The notes: generated by a model not told the origin, from the sequence alone. A stretch of DNA of 64,000 nucleotides from Flavobacterium sp. 9 (GCF_002754195.1 NZ_PEEU01000001.1:3596001-3660000), one strand, 5' to 3'. Positions 48,472 to 58,091 are shown, counted from the stretch's first letter. Made by a program: numbers and translations.

Positions 48472-50421
48472 TTAATTTTCTTTAGTGGTGTCTACAGGTA
48501 TATTTTTCACTTCTACTTTCGGTTTTACGATTTTAGCTCTCATGACAGAGTCTTTTGGAGTAGATTCAATCGCACTAGCTGCAGTCATTCCGCCAAGTTT
48601 TGCATATTCGCTTGCTAAGCTTTTGTTTAAAACGCGAATTTCTAAGTCGTTTCTTGTGATTTTATGTCTCAAATATTTCTCGATCATCAAACTCGCAATT
48701 GGTCCCGCAACTGTGGCACCAAAACCTCCATTTTCAATCATTACTGCTATTGCAATCTTCGGATTGTCTTTTGGAGCAAAAGCAACAAATATAGAGTGAT
48801 CTTTAAGCTTCGTTCTTACTCCATCAATTTTTGCGTAGTTTTCGGCAGTACCCGTTTTTCCGCAAATATCAATACCTTCTACTCTAAGTGCATAAGCAGT
48901 ACCTTTGTTGTATACGTCAAATAAACCGCTTATAACCGGTGGAAAGTACTTCTGGTCAATAGTAGTAACGTGTTTTGTTGTAAACTTAGCATCTATTTTT
49001 TTTCCTTCAATCTTTTTGATGATATGAGGTGTGTAATAATAACCTTGATTGGCTACTGTTGCCATCATATTAGCTAATTGAATTGGAGTCATCAAAACTT
49101 CTCCTTGGCCAATAGCATTTGATACAATTGTTGTACTTCTCCAGCCTCCGTTAGGATAGATTTTCTTGTATGTTTTAGAAGTTGGAATATTTCCTCTTTT
49201 ACCGATTGGTAAATCGTATCCCATAAATTGACCTAAACCAAAACTTTTTACGTGATTGCTCCAGATATCCACCGCTTTTGCCGGATCGTTATATTTGTTG
49301 ATAGTTAACATATACGATTGTGCAAAATAGGTATTACAAGAATTGTAGATTCCGTTATGTAATTGGTGAGGACCAAAACCGTGACATTTCATGAAGCGAC
49401 CTCGACCATAACTAAATCCATGGTGACACATAAATGTAGTTTGCTCATTAATTACACCTTCTTGTAATGCTACTAAACCAGTTAAAATCTTAAATGGTGA
49501 ACCTGGAGGATATTCTGCCAAAAGTCCTCTATCATATAAAGGTTTTGCAATCGAATCATGATATAAAAGAGTATAGTTTTTAGATCTTTGTCTTCCAACT
49601 AGAATACCCGGATCATAAGATGGTGCGGTAACTAATGCCAGAATTTCTCCTGACTTAGGTTCAATAGCAACAATTCCGCCTCTTTTATTGATCATTAATT
49701 CTTCTCCATACTTTTGGAGTTCAGCATCAATTGTTAGGTTAATATCTTCTCCGGCAACAGCAATAGTATCATATTTACCCTCTTTATAAGAGCCAATTTC
49801 TCTATTGTATTTGTCTTTCTGAATGTATTTCACACCTTTGATTCCGCGTAAAATTTCTTCGTAGCTTTGTTCTACACCTTGTTGTCCAATTAAATCTCCA
49901 CTATTATAATAGGGGTTTTTGGCAATTAAACCTTCGGTTACTTGTGTGATAAAACCAAAAATGTTAGCACCGTAATCTACTTCGTAATCACGAAGTGATC
50001 TTTTCTGGAAGTAAAAACCTTCAAATTTTCTGATTTTTTCCTGAAAAGCGGCAAATTCATTTTTGTTTAATTGTGCCAGGAATACAGAAGGAAGTCTTGG
50101 ACTATAGACTTTTGCTTTTGCAATTCTTTTGTCGTATTCTTCTCTTGTTATGTTTAATAAAGCGCAGAATTCGTTAACATTAAGGTCTTCTTTGATTTCT
50201 CTTGGAATAACCATTATATCGTATGAAGCTTGATTGGCAACTAATAATTTGCCATGTCTATCATAGATATAACCTCTTTCAGGATAATCATACTTCTTTT
50301 TTATCGCATTATTTTCTGATTTCAATTTGAAGGAATCGTCAATAATTTGCAAATAGAATATCCTAATCACTAGCAAAGATGCTGCAATAATAATTAAAGA
50401 GGGCAGCAGAACTTTTCTCAT
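48472..50421 (-). CDS. mrdA: Penicillin-binding protein 2 (elongation transpeptidase)
   Basis: Class B PBP with one N-terminal membrane anchor (LPSLIIIAASLLVIRIFYL), a pedestal domain and a transpeptidase domain. The active-site motifs are the serine in PPGSPFKILTG (SxxK), YNSCNTYF (SxN) and CGKTGTAEN (KTG). Length is 649 aa. It partners RodA in cell elongation. The mreD gene overlaps its start by 4 nt. The proline-rich C-terminal tail (VKPKVEVKNIPVD) is a small extension. Confidence 0.95.
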   Translation of the reverse strand: MRKVLLPSLIIIAASLLVIRIFYLQIIDDSFKLKSENNAIKKKYDYPERGYIYDRHGKLLVANQASYDIMVIPREIKEDLNVNEFCALLNITREEYDKRIAKAKVYSPRLPSVFLAQLNKNEFAAFQEKIRKFEGFYFQKRSLRDYEVDYGANIFGFITQVTEGLIAKNPYYNSGDLIGQQGVEQSYEEILRGIKGVKYIQKDKYNREIGSYKEGKYDTIAVAGEDINLTIDAELQKYGEELMINKRGGIVAIEPKSGEILALVTAPSYDPGILVGRQRSKNYTLLYHDSIAKPLYDRGLLAEYPPGSPFKILTGLVALQEGVINEQTTFMCHHGFSYGRGRFMKCHGFGPHQLHNGIYNSCNTYFAQSYMLTINKYNDPAKAVDIWSNHVKSFGLGQFMGYDLPIGKRGNIPTSKTYKKIYPNGGWRSTTIVSNAIGQGEVLMTPIQLANMMATVANQGYYYTPHIIKKIEGKKIDAKFTTKHVTTIDQKYFPPVISGLFDVYNKGTAYALRVEGIDICGKTGTAENYAKIDGVRTKLKDHSIFVAFAPKDNPKIAIAVMIENGGFGATVAGPIASLMIEKYLRHKITRNDLEIRVLNKSLASEYAKLGGMTAASAIESTPKDSVMRAKIVKPKVEVKNIPVDTTKEN

Positions 50422-50924
50422 CTTTTATTGGGCTTAATAAGATATATTATTATGATTGAAGTGATTATTGTAAATATCGAGCTAAACAAAGTTCTCAGTA
50501 AAATATCCCAAATAAACTTAAATTGAAAAGCCTCGAGGATAAACAATACAATGTGATGTAATAGAACAGAAACTAAAATAAATGAAAATCGCTCTGGAGT
50601 TAATGATTCGTTTAGTCTGATAGTTTGATATTCGTAGCTCAATCCAAATGAGAATTTGAAAATATACGGTCTGTAATACGCTAATATTAAACACGCTGTC
50701 GCATGAATTCCGCCCGAGTTACAAAACATATCCATTGTTAATCCAAGTAAAAAGCTAGAAATGATTAAACCAGTTCTGTTGCTGTTTACCGGGTACAAAA
50801 TAATGTATAGGATGTATGGGAAGGGACTTATATACCCTAAAAAGTTCATATTATTGAAAATAACAACCTGAATTGTTAGTAACATAATAAATCGAAAAAT
50901 ATTGACTAACAAAGCGCTATTCAT
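50418..50924 (-). CDS. mreD: Rod-shape-determining protein MreD
   Basis: A 168-aa membrane protein of the elongation complex with about five helices. Recognisable segments are NMNFLGYISPFPYILYIILYP (broken at a Gly), GLTMDMFCNSGGIHATACL and ILLRTLFSSIFTIITSII. The overlap with mreC (8 nt) and mrdA (4 nt) shows tight translational coupling. Identification rests on context together with the conserved D-x-F-x-x-x-x-G-x-H/H-A segment. Confidence 0.9.
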   Translation of the reverse strand: MNSALLVNIFRFIMLLTIQVVIFNNMNFLGYISPFPYILYIILYPVNSNRTGLIISSFLLGLTMDMFCNSGGIHATACLILAYYRPYIFKFSFGLSYEYQTIRLNESLTPERFSFILVSVLLHHIVLFILEAFQFKFIWDILLRTLFSSIFTIITSIIIIYLIKPNKR

Positions 50925-51741
50925 CTTTTTCCTTGTTTTCTAAATTAATAAGTTCTTCTCTGTCCTTACTTTTGATAATATAAACATGTCCTAAGTTTGT
51001 CATGTCGTTAAATAGTTTAACGTTTATAACATAGTAACTTGTGTTTTTCTTGATGAAAATTTTATCAACCGTACCAATATTGATTCCTTCCGGGAAAATT
51101 ACAGATTGTCCACCTGTAACAATTGTATCGCCTTTTCTTATAGAAGCTAATCTTGGAACGTCTTCTAATTGAACAAATCCTGTGCTTTTTCCGTCCCAGG
51201 TTAAAGAACCAAAGTGATTTGATTTTTTAATTTTGGCGTTAATCTGCGATTTCATATTCAAAATACTCACAACAGTCGAATATCTTGGAGAAGTATCGTC
51301 GATAACTCCAACAATTCCTAAACTGTTGATTACACCCATATCCGGTTTAACGCCTTCATTTGCTCCTGAATTCAAAGTAATGAAGTTTTCGTGCGTGTTA
51401 TACGAGTTATGGATAACTTTTGAAACAATAATATCCGCAGGTTTTACTCCTTTTATACTATCGGCCAAAGGTATTTTTGTAGTGTCTTCTTTATTGAATA
51501 ATAAACTTTTTAACCTTGCATTTTCCAATACAAGTTCGTCATTTTCAGTTTTTAGATTCAAATATTCATTAACACGATTGATTCTTTCGTAAACACCACC
51601 GCTCAAAAAGTTGGCAGAACTGATTACTTTGCTTCTATGGTAGGAATGCGATTGAATTGTGAGAGTCAACGAAATACCTAAAAGCAGCAAAAACAGCAAT
51701 CGATTACTGTTTCTTATAATGAAATTAAAAATTTGCTGCAT
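50917..51741 (-). CDS. mreC: Rod-shape-determining protein MreC
   Basis: A 274-aa periplasmic scaffold of the elongasome with one N-terminal membrane helix (LLFLLLLGISLTLTI), a coiled coil (YLNLKTENDELVLENARLKSL, split by ENDE) and a double beta-barrel region (GVKPDMGVINSLGIVGVID, FPEGINIGTVDKIF). mreD overlaps its end by 8 nt. A long perfect hairpin separates it from mreB upstream, which may set the relative levels of the two. Confidence 0.95.
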   Translation of the reverse strand: MQQIFNFIIRNSNRLLFLLLLGISLTLTIQSHSYHRSKVISSANFLSGGVYERINRVNEYLNLKTENDELVLENARLKSLLFNKEDTTKIPLADSIKGVKPADIIVSKVIHNSYNTHENFITLNSGANEGVKPDMGVINSLGIVGVIDDTSPRYSTVVSILNMKSQINAKIKKSNHFGSLTWDGKSTGFVQLEDVPRLASIRKGDTIVTGGQSVIFPEGINIGTVDKIFIKKNTSYYVINVKLFNDMTNLGHVYIIKSKDREELINLENKEKDE

Positions 51742-51786
51742 TTCTTGTTTGGTTATTTTGTTTCAGGATATGCTTTTGGTTTCAAA

Positions 51787-51827
51787 TTTTATAAGAGTTG
51801 AATTCAATTAATTCAACTCTTATAAAA
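51787..51827. other. Perfect 17-bp hairpin between mreB and mreC
   Basis: TTTTATAAGAGTTGAAT and ATTCAACTCTTATAAAA pair around a 7-nt loop, 25 nt after the mreB stop. No T tract follows on the minus strand, so it is not a standard terminator. It could be an attenuator, a processing site or an mRNA-stabilising element. Confidence 0.75.
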
Positions 51828-51851
51828 AAATATTGATTACTATTTTGAATC

Positions 51852-52880
51852 TTATTTGATTAAGATACTTTTAAATTTTGCAATGTTTTTAAGTGCCATT
51901 CCAGTTCCACGAACTACAGCTCTTAATGGATCTTCGGCAATGTAAACAGGTAAATCTGTTTTTTGCGAAATACGTTTGTCAAGACCTCTAAGCATAGATC
52001 CTCCACCGGCTAAGTAAATACCAGTATTGTAAATATCTGCTGCTAATTCAGGCGGAGTTTGAGATAACGTCTCCATTACAGCATCTTCAATACGTTGAAT
52101 AGATTTGTCTAATGCTTTTGCAATTTCACGGTAAGAAACATCAACTTGTTTAGGTTTACCAGTAAGTAAATCTCTACCTTGAACTGACATATCTTCTGGT
52201 GGTCCATCTAAATCTTCGATAGCAGCACCAATTTGAATTTTTATTTTTTCAGCAGTACTTTCTCCCACAAAAAGATTGTGTTGTGTACGCATGTAATAAA
52301 CGATATCATTTGTAAAAACGTCACCTGCAATTTTCACAGATTTGTCACATACAATTCCTCCTAAAGCAATTACAGCAATCTCAGTTGTGCCACCTCCAAT
52401 ATCAACAATCATGTTTCCTTTTGGTTGCATGATATCGATTCCAATACCAATTGCAGCTGCCATAGGCTCATGAATTAAGTAAACTTCTTTTCCGTTTACT
52501 CTTTCACAAGATTCTTTTACAGCTCTCATCTCAACCTCAGTAATACCAGACGGAATACAAACTACCATACGTAAAGCTGGAGTAAACATTCTTTTCTTTA
52601 ATGCTGGTATACTTTTAATGAACATATTGATCATTTTTTCTGAAGCATCAAAATCTGCAATTACACCATCTTTCAAAGGCCTTATGGTCTTTATGTTTTC
52701 ATGTGTCTTACCTTGCATCATATTGGCTTCCTTACCAACAGCAATGATTTTGCCTGATATTCTATCACGTGCAACGATTGATGGACTATCAATAACAACT
52801 TTATCATTATGAATGATTAAAGTGTTTGCGGTACCAAGGTCTATCGCAATATCCTCGGTCATGAAATCAAAAAATCCCAT
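51852..52880 (-). CDS. mreB: Rod-shape-determining actin homologue MreB
   Basis: Bacterial actin that positions the cell-wall elongation machinery on the inner membrane. The N-terminal phosphate-1 loop is IAIDLGTANTLI; phosphate-2 is IVDIGGGTTEIAV; the adenosine motif is GIYLAGGGSMLRGLD. At 342 aa it is full length. A promoter element lies about 40 nt upstream, and mreC, mreD, mrdA and rodA follow on the same strand. Confidence 0.97.
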   Translation of the reverse strand: MGFFDFMTEDIAIDLGTANTLIIHNDKVVIDSPSIVARDRISGKIIAVGKEANMMQGKTHENIKTIRPLKDGVIADFDASEKMINMFIKSIPALKKRMFTPALRMVVCIPSGITEVEMRAVKESCERVNGKEVYLIHEPMAAAIGIGIDIMQPKGNMIVDIGGGTTEIAVIALGGIVCDKSVKIAGDVFTNDIVYYMRTQHNLFVGESTAEKIKIQIGAAIEDLDGPPEDMSVQGRDLLTGKPKQVDVSYREIAKALDKSIQRIEDAVMETLSQTPPELAADIYNTGIYLAGGGSMLRGLDKRISQKTDLPVYIAEDPLRAVVRGTGMALKNIAKFKSILIK

Positions 52881-52920
52881 AAGTTTTTTAGGGGTTTAAA
52901 ATGTTATAAATTATTTTGAA

Positions 52921-52928
52921 CAAAGTTA
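52921..52928 (-). promoter_or_regulatory. -7 promoter element for mreB
   Basis: Minus-strand TAACTTTG matches TAnnTTTG, 40 nt before the mreB start codon, in the gap after purH. Confidence 0.6.
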
Positions 52929-52934
52929 AACAAA

Positions 52935-54461
52935 TTAATGTTTAAAATGACGTGTTCCTGTAAATACCATTGCAACATTATTTTCATTGCAATAATTTAT
53001 GCTTAATTCGTCTTTTATTGAGCCTCCTGGCTGAATTACAGCTGTAATTCCTGCTTTTTTAGCTAATTCTACACAATCCGGAAATGGGAAAAATGCATCA
53101 CTTGCCATCGAAGCGCCTGTTAAATCAAATCCAAAAGCTTTAGCTTTATCTACAGCTTGTACCAAAGCATCAACTCTTGATGTCTGGCCAGTACCTGAAG
53201 AAATTAATGTTCCGTTTTTTGCAAAAACAATTGTGTTTGATTTTGTGTTTTTACAAATTTTTGAAGCAAATATCAAATCTTCTATTTCTTGAGCGGTTGG
53301 CTCTGTAATTGTAACGGTTTTTAAATGCTCTTTATTATCCGTAATATTGTTTCTGTCCTGAATTAACAAACCATTAAGACATGTTCTTACTTGTCTTGAA
53401 GGTAATTCAACTTCATTTTGAACTAATATAATTCTGTTTTTCTTTTCTTGTAAAACTGCAATTGCATCATCATCATAACTTGGAGCAATTACTACTTCAC
53501 AGAATAATTTGTTGATTTCCTGAGCTGTAGCCAAATCGATTTTAGTGTTTGCAATCAAAACTCCACCAAAAGCAGATGTTGGATCGCAAGCTAAAGCTGC
53601 TAAATAAGCTTCGCTAATTGTTTTTCTTGAAGCTAAACCACAAGCATTATTATGTTTTAAAATTGCAAAAGTTGGTCCGTCAGTTTTAAACTCATTAATT
53701 AAGTTTACTGCAGCATCAACATCAAGTAAGTTGTTGTAAGATAACTCTTTTCCGTGAACTTTTTTGAACATTGCATCAAAATCTCCAAAAAAGAATCCTT
53801 TTTGATGTGGATTTTCTCCGTATCTTAAAACCTGACCGTCTGCAATACTTTCTTTATAAATAGTTTCATCTGTATTGAAATAATTAAAAATCGCACCATC
53901 ATAGTGAGAAGAAACGTGAAATGCTTTTGTAGCAAGCAATCTTCTGTTTTCAAGAGTTGTAGCTCCATTTTGTTCTGTGATTAAATCAAGAAGCAAGCTA
54001 TATTCGTTAACAGAAGCCACAATTACAGTGTCTTTGAAGTTTTTTGCACCAGCACGAATTAAAGAAATTCCGCCAATATCAATCTTTTCGATAATATCTT
54101 GTTCGCTTGCACCAGAAGCAACAGTTTTTTCAAACGGATACAAATCAACAATTACCAAATCAATTTGAGGAATATCAAATTCCTTCATTTGTTGAACATC
54201 ACTTTCGTTATCCTGACGGTTCAAAATTCCACCAAAAATTTTCGGGTGTAACGTTTTTACTCTTCCTCCAAGAATTTCAGGAAATGAAGTTATATCTTCA
54301 ACAGGAACTACAGGAATTCCAAGATTTTTAATAAAATCTTCTGTTCCTCCAGTCGAGTAAAGTGTTACATTTTGTTCATGTAATTTTCTAACGATTGGCT
54401 CCAGTCCGTCTTTCGAAAAAACTGAAATTAATGCTGATTGTATTGTTTTAGTTGTGCTCAT
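52935..54461 (-). CDS. purH: Bifunctional AICAR transformylase / IMP cyclohydrolase
   Basis: Catalyses the last two steps of IMP synthesis. The N-terminal cyclohydrolase domain (~1-200) has SVFSKDGLEPIVRKLHEQ, TLYSTGGTEDFIK and GGRVKTLHPKIFGGIL. The C-terminal transformylase domain includes RYGENPHQKGFFFGD, the KHNNACGLASR motif with the catalytic Lys-His, and ASDAFFPFPD. ATG 54461 (MSTTKTIQ) is preferred to 54488 because a -7 element lies at 54486-54493, which the longer frame would overlap. Total 508 aa. Confidence 0.96.
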   Translation of the reverse strand: MSTTKTIQSALISVFSKDGLEPIVRKLHEQNVTLYSTGGTEDFIKNLGIPVVPVEDITSFPEILGGRVKTLHPKIFGGILNRQDNESDVQQMKEFDIPQIDLVIVDLYPFEKTVASGASEQDIIEKIDIGGISLIRAGAKNFKDTVIVASVNEYSLLLDLITEQNGATTLENRRLLATKAFHVSSHYDGAIFNYFNTDETIYKESIADGQVLRYGENPHQKGFFFGDFDAMFKKVHGKELSYNNLLDVDAAVNLINEFKTDGPTFAILKHNNACGLASRKTISEAYLAALACDPTSAFGGVLIANTKIDLATAQEINKLFCEVVIAPSYDDDAIAVLQEKKNRIILVQNEVELPSRQVRTCLNGLLIQDRNNITDNKEHLKTVTITEPTAQEIEDLIFASKICKNTKSNTIVFAKNGTLISSGTGQTSRVDALVQAVDKAKAFGFDLTGASMASDAFFPFPDCVELAKKAGITAVIQPGGSIKDELSINYCNENNVAMVFTGTRHFKH

Positions 54462-54485
54462 TGTGTAGTTATGATTTTCAGACTG

Positions 54486-54493
54486 CAAAAGTA
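54486..54493 (-). promoter_or_regulatory. -7 promoter element for purH
   Basis: Minus-strand TACTTTTG, an exact TAnnTTTG match, 24 nt before the purH start codon. It rules out an in-frame ATG at 54488. Confidence 0.6.
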
Positions 54494-54626
54494 GTTTTTT
54501 TAAATATTATTTTAAAGAAAATTAATGTAACATTATGCTAAAAAAAACTACTGATGAGTAAGTTAACTTTTATTAGGTTTTTGAATTTAAATTATTGAAT
54601 TTTACTTTATTGAAAAATACGAAAAT

Positions 54627-55874
54627 ATGCTTGTTTATCTAAGATTATTAAAAGAAAGTTTAAGTTTTGCTATAAACGCTTTGCGAAATAATAAATTACG
54701 TACTTTATTGTCTTTGTTAGGCGTTACGATTGGTATCTTTTCAATTATTGCTGTTTTGGCGGCAGTTGATTCTTTAGATAGAAAAATTTCTAAAGATTTG
54801 AGCAGCTTAGATAAAAATACGATTTATTTAATGAAATTTTGCTTTGGACCATCCGAAATTCCACAATGGAAAAGAGAACAGTTTCCAAATGTAAAATATG
54901 ACGAATACATTGGTCTTAAAAATTCACTTAATAATACAGATCAGGTCGCATATCAGCTTTTTGTAAATCATGAAAGCTTAAAGTACGATTCAAAAACAGT
55001 AAGTGATGTAAATATTATTCCGTCGTCAAACGAAATGGTCGATATTGACGGATTAAGTTTTGATAAAGGAAGGTTTTATAATGAGTCGGAATCAAATTCA
55101 GGAACTGCTGTAATTGTTTTGGGATATGATATTGCCGAAGGTCTTTTTGGGACAAGTGATCCTATCGGAAAAAATATTCGTTTGTACGGACAGCGTTTCA
55201 CAGTAATTGGCGTAATCGCAAAACAAGGAGCCGGTTTTTTTGGAGATAGTAATGATACTTCAGTTTATTTACCGGCTAATTTTTTACGTCGAATGTATGG
55301 AGATAGTGATTCAATGACTCCTGTAATTGTCTTAAAACCTGTAAAAGGTGTTGACATGGAAGCTTATAAAGCAGAAGTTGCGCAAAAATTAAGAGCAATT
55401 CGCGGAATGAAAGCCGGAGAAATGGACAACTTTTTTGTAAATGTGCTTTCTGGATTTACTGATTTTATCGATGGAATTTTAGGACAAATGAATGTTGTAG
55501 GATGGATCATCAGCGGATTTTCTCTTTTAGTTGGAGGATTCGGAATCGCTAATATTATGTTTGTTTCGGTAAAAGAAAGAACCAATTTAATTGGAATTCA
55601 AAAATCATTAGGAGCTAAAAATCGATTTATTTTATTTCAGTTTTTATTCGAAGCCGTTATTCTTTCTGTTATTGGCGGAATAATTGGTTTGTTAATGGTT
55701 TGGGGAATTTCGGTCATTCTAACAAAAGCGCTCGATTTTGAATTTGTTCTTAGTTTAGGAAATATACTTTTAGGAACCGGATTGGCCGCACTTATCGGAT
55801 TAATTTCGGGAATATTGCCAGCAATTTCGGCTGCAAATTTAGATCCGGTAGAAGCCATCAGAACCGGAATGTAA
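54627..55874 (+). CDS. ABC transporter permease, MacB-like
   Basis: A 415-aa membrane protein with the MacB topology. There is one N-terminal helix after ALRNNKLRTLLSLLGVTIGI, a large MacB_PCD-type periplasmic domain (~45-270), and three C-terminal helices of the FtsX domain (ISGFSLLVGGFGIANIMFVSV, then KERTNLIGIQKSLGAKNRFI, the coupling helix). It lacks an ATPase, which must be encoded elsewhere. Such permeases act in mechanotransmission-type export of peptides, toxins or lipoproteins. Orphan in context: the next gene is of unknown function. Confidence 0.92.
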   Translation: MLVYLRLLKESLSFAINALRNNKLRTLLSLLGVTIGIFSIIAVLAAVDSLDRKISKDLSSLDKNTIYLMKFCFGPSEIPQWKREQFPNVKYDEYIGLKNSLNNTDQVAYQLFVNHESLKYDSKTVSDVNIIPSSNEMVDIDGLSFDKGRFYNESESNSGTAVIVLGYDIAEGLFGTSDPIGKNIRLYGQRFTVIGVIAKQGAGFFGDSNDTSVYLPANFLRRMYGDSDSMTPVIVLKPVKGVDMEAYKAEVAQKLRAIRGMKAGEMDNFFVNVLSGFTDFIDGILGQMNVVGWIISGFSLLVGGFGIANIMFVSVKERTNLIGIQKSLGAKNRFILFQFLFEAVILSVIGGIIGLLMVWGISVILTKALDFEFVLSLGNILLGTGLAALIGLISGILPAISAANLDPVEAIRTGM

Positions 55875-55887
55875 TTTTTTTTAAGAA

Positions 55888-56628
55888 ATGAGTGGTAGAA
55901 TAGAATTTTATAAAATAGATAAATTAAAAATTGAGACAAATTTATTTCCATTAATAAAGGATAGCTCTTTTTTAGAAAGTTTTAAAGAATTGGTTTTTTC
56001 ATATAATTTAGATACAGAATATTTCAAAGTTTCATATGACGACATTATAGAAAAGATAAGGTCTAATTTCTTTAGAATAAACCATACTGAGTTTGAAGTG
56101 ATTTTTAGATGGATATTTAAGTGTCATGGTGAGGAATTAGAGAGAGATGTGAATTTTTTGGATAATCTGGGTCTAATAGAAATTGGAGATTTGCATAGCA
56201 GGGAAGAGAAAATAATATTTTATTGTTTTGGAGAATATGGAATAAATGACTTTGATGATAAGTTAGAAAAAATAAATACTTCTTGGAATGACTTAAATAC
56301 TCCTTCATATTCTAACGACTTTAAATTAGTTATAGATTTTCTTTCTCTTGTACTTTTAAAGAATATATTGAGAAACGAAGAGTTGGAAGCTGATTATGAA
56401 AATGAATTAAAAGAAATGTTGGTGGATTTGTCCAAAAATGAAAATATGTATTTTAGTAGTATCAAATTTTTGGAAAATATTTTAAATAAAAATGATTTTA
56501 CGAATTTGTATAATGAGGATATAACATACATGCTTGAATGTTCAGAATCATATTTGTGGAAAATCAGATCCATGAAAGAAAACATCAAGAGTTATAATGA
56601 CCTTATTTATCGACTTGACTTGTTTTAA
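55888..56628 (+). CDS. Hypothetical protein, 246 aa
   Basis: Not recognised. The product is soluble and acidic (rich in Glu, Asp, Asn, Leu, Ile) with mainly helical character, no signal peptide and no membrane span. Segments such as FEVIFRWIFKCHGEEL and EEKIIFYCFGEYGINDFDD stand out. It begins 13 nt after the permease gene and could be co-transcribed. Codon use looks even more A+T-rich than its neighbours, suggesting recent acquisition. The shape resembles immunity or adaptor proteins but no motif supports that. Confidence 0.72.
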   Translation: MSGRIEFYKIDKLKIETNLFPLIKDSSFLESFKELVFSYNLDTEYFKVSYDDIIEKIRSNFFRINHTEFEVIFRWIFKCHGEELERDVNFLDNLGLIEIGDLHSREEKIIFYCFGEYGINDFDDKLEKINTSWNDLNTPSYSNDFKLVIDFLSLVLLKNILRNEELEADYENELKEMLVDLSKNENMYFSSIKFLENILNKNDFTNLYNEDITYMLECSESYLWKIRSMKENIKSYNDLIYRLDLF

Positions 56629-56757
56629 AACAAAATCTATTGGCTCAAAGAACAATAAGAAATAATTTACCCTTAATTGTTCTTTTTACAACTTCGATTT
56701 TCATTTTGATGTCGAATTTTGTCGTAATTTTAATACCCTAATTAAAAATATGATAAT

Positions 56758-57804
56758 ATGATACCAGTAAAAGCTTATGCAGCCTATGATGCTGTAAATC
56801 CGTTAAAACCCTACACGTTTGAAAGAAAAGAAGTTGGTGCTCATCAAGTTCAGATAGAAATTTTATATAGCGGCGTTTGCCATTCAGATATTCATACTGC
56901 AAAAGGGGAGTGGGGACCTGTAAATTATCCTCTAGTTCCCGGACACGAAATTGTTGGACGAATCGTTGCTGTTGGCAGCGAAGTATCCAAATTTAAAGTG
57001 GGAGAATTAGCAGGCGTTGGTTGCTTTGTTGATTCTTGCAGAGTATGCCCAAGTTGTCAGGCAGGCGAGGAGCAGTTTTGTGACGAAGGAATGACAGGAA
57101 CTTACAATAGTGTAGAAAGAGGAACAGATATACCGACTCGTGGAGGATATTCAACCAGTATTATTGTTGATGAAAGTTATACTCTTCATGTTTCAGAAAA
57201 ACTTGATTTGCGTGGAGTAGCGCCATTATTGTGCGCTGGAATTACAACTTATTCTCCATTGCGTTATTTAAAAGTTGGAAAAGGACATAAAGTTGGAGTT
57301 TTAGGACTTGGAGGTTTGGGACACATGGCAGTGAAATTTGCCGTTTCTTTTGGTGCCGAAGTTACGATGTTAAGCCATTCACCATCTAAAGAAGCCGATG
57401 CAAAAAAACTTGGAGCACATCATTTTGCTTTGACTTCAAATCCTGGAACTATGGAATCTCTTGCTAATAGTTTTGATTTTATCTTAAATACAGTTTCGGC
57501 AAAACACGATCATAATGCTTATTTGAATTTGCTAAAAACTAACGGAACTATGATTGTTGTTGGTGCTCCGCCAGCTCCGGCAGAAATTCCTGTTTTTAGT
57601 TTAATCATGAAAAGAAGAAGCATTATAGGAAGTTTGATTGGCGGAATCAAAGAAACACAGGAAATGCTAGATTACTGTGCCGAACATAATATTACGTCAG
57701 ATGTTGAAATAATCGATATGTCTTATATCAATGAAGCTTACGATCGTATGAATAAAAGCGATGTTAAATATCGTTTTGTAATTGATATGGCTTCTTTGAA
57801 ATAG
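56758..57804 (+). CDS. Zinc-dependent NAD(P) alcohol dehydrogenase
   Basis: A 348-aa medium-chain dehydrogenase of the cinnamyl-alcohol/YahK-like class. Catalytic zinc ligands are in SGVCHSDIHTAKGEWG and PGHEIVGRIV; the structural zinc site is DSCRVCPSCQAGEEQFCDEG. The nucleotide fold has GVLGLGGLGHMAVKFA, and the following SHSPSKEADAKKLGA suggests NADP preference. It probably reduces aldehydes or oxidises alcohols; the physiological substrate is unknown. Single-gene unit, followed by a short repeat and a terminator. Confidence 0.94.
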   Translation: MIPVKAYAAYDAVNPLKPYTFERKEVGAHQVQIEILYSGVCHSDIHTAKGEWGPVNYPLVPGHEIVGRIVAVGSEVSKFKVGELAGVGCFVDSCRVCPSCQAGEEQFCDEGMTGTYNSVERGTDIPTRGGYSTSIIVDESYTLHVSEKLDLRGVAPLLCAGITTYSPLRYLKVGKGHKVGVLGLGGLGHMAVKFAVSFGAEVTMLSHSPSKEADAKKLGAHHFALTSNPGTMESLANSFDFILNTVSAKHDHNAYLNLLKTNGTMIVVGAPPAPAEIPVFSLIMKRRSIIGSLIGGIKETQEMLDYCAEHNITSDVEIIDMSYINEAYDRMNKSDVKYRFVIDMASLK

Positions 57805-57843
57805 GTCCAAAGTTGCAGAGTTGCAAAGGTTCAGAGGTTTTCT
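57805..57843. repeat. GTTGCAGAGTTGCAAAGG-type short repeat
   Basis: GGTCCAAAGTTGCAGAGTTG followed by CAAAGGTTCAGAGG. Near-repeated words (AGTTGCA twice, CAAAG twice) with no coding potential, immediately after the dehydrogenase stop. It looks like one member of a dispersed intergenic family. Confidence 0.45.
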
Positions 57844-57883
57844 TGTATTAGGTAATTGCTTTGAATCTTTTGGGAATAAATAT

Positions 57884-57914
57884 AAAACCGAAGAATCTTT
57901 CTTCGGTTTTTTTG
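57884..57914 (+). terminator. Terminator of the alcohol dehydrogenase gene
   Basis: AAAACCGAAGAA and TTCTTCGGTTTT pair closely with a short loop, followed by a T run. Confidence 0.88.
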
Positions 57915-58054
57915 TGTTTGATTGTTTAGTCTTGAAAATAAAACAGTTCGGAATTTGACAATTATAAAAGTAAATTGAGGTTTTTTGAAGAAGAACAAAA
58001 CATATTTTTCTTGTAATATTTTACTGTAAATGCTCTGAGCTCAAAATAATTAAA

Positions 58055-58062
58055 TAAATTTG
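58055..58062 (+). promoter_or_regulatory. -7 promoter element for the cupin/JmjC-like gene
   Basis: TAAATTTG, an exact TAnnTTTG match, 29 nt before ATG 58092. Confidence 0.6.
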
Positions 58063-58091
58063 GTAGATAGACAATTTAAATTACTGAATAA

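Noticed and set aside
51787..51827. mreB terminator
   Set aside because: The stem is excellent, but no T tract follows on the minus strand; kept as a structural element only.
54107..54331. Open frame of 74 codons antisense to purH
   Set aside because: Low-complexity Gln/Leu-rich translation in the shadow of a fully conserved gene.
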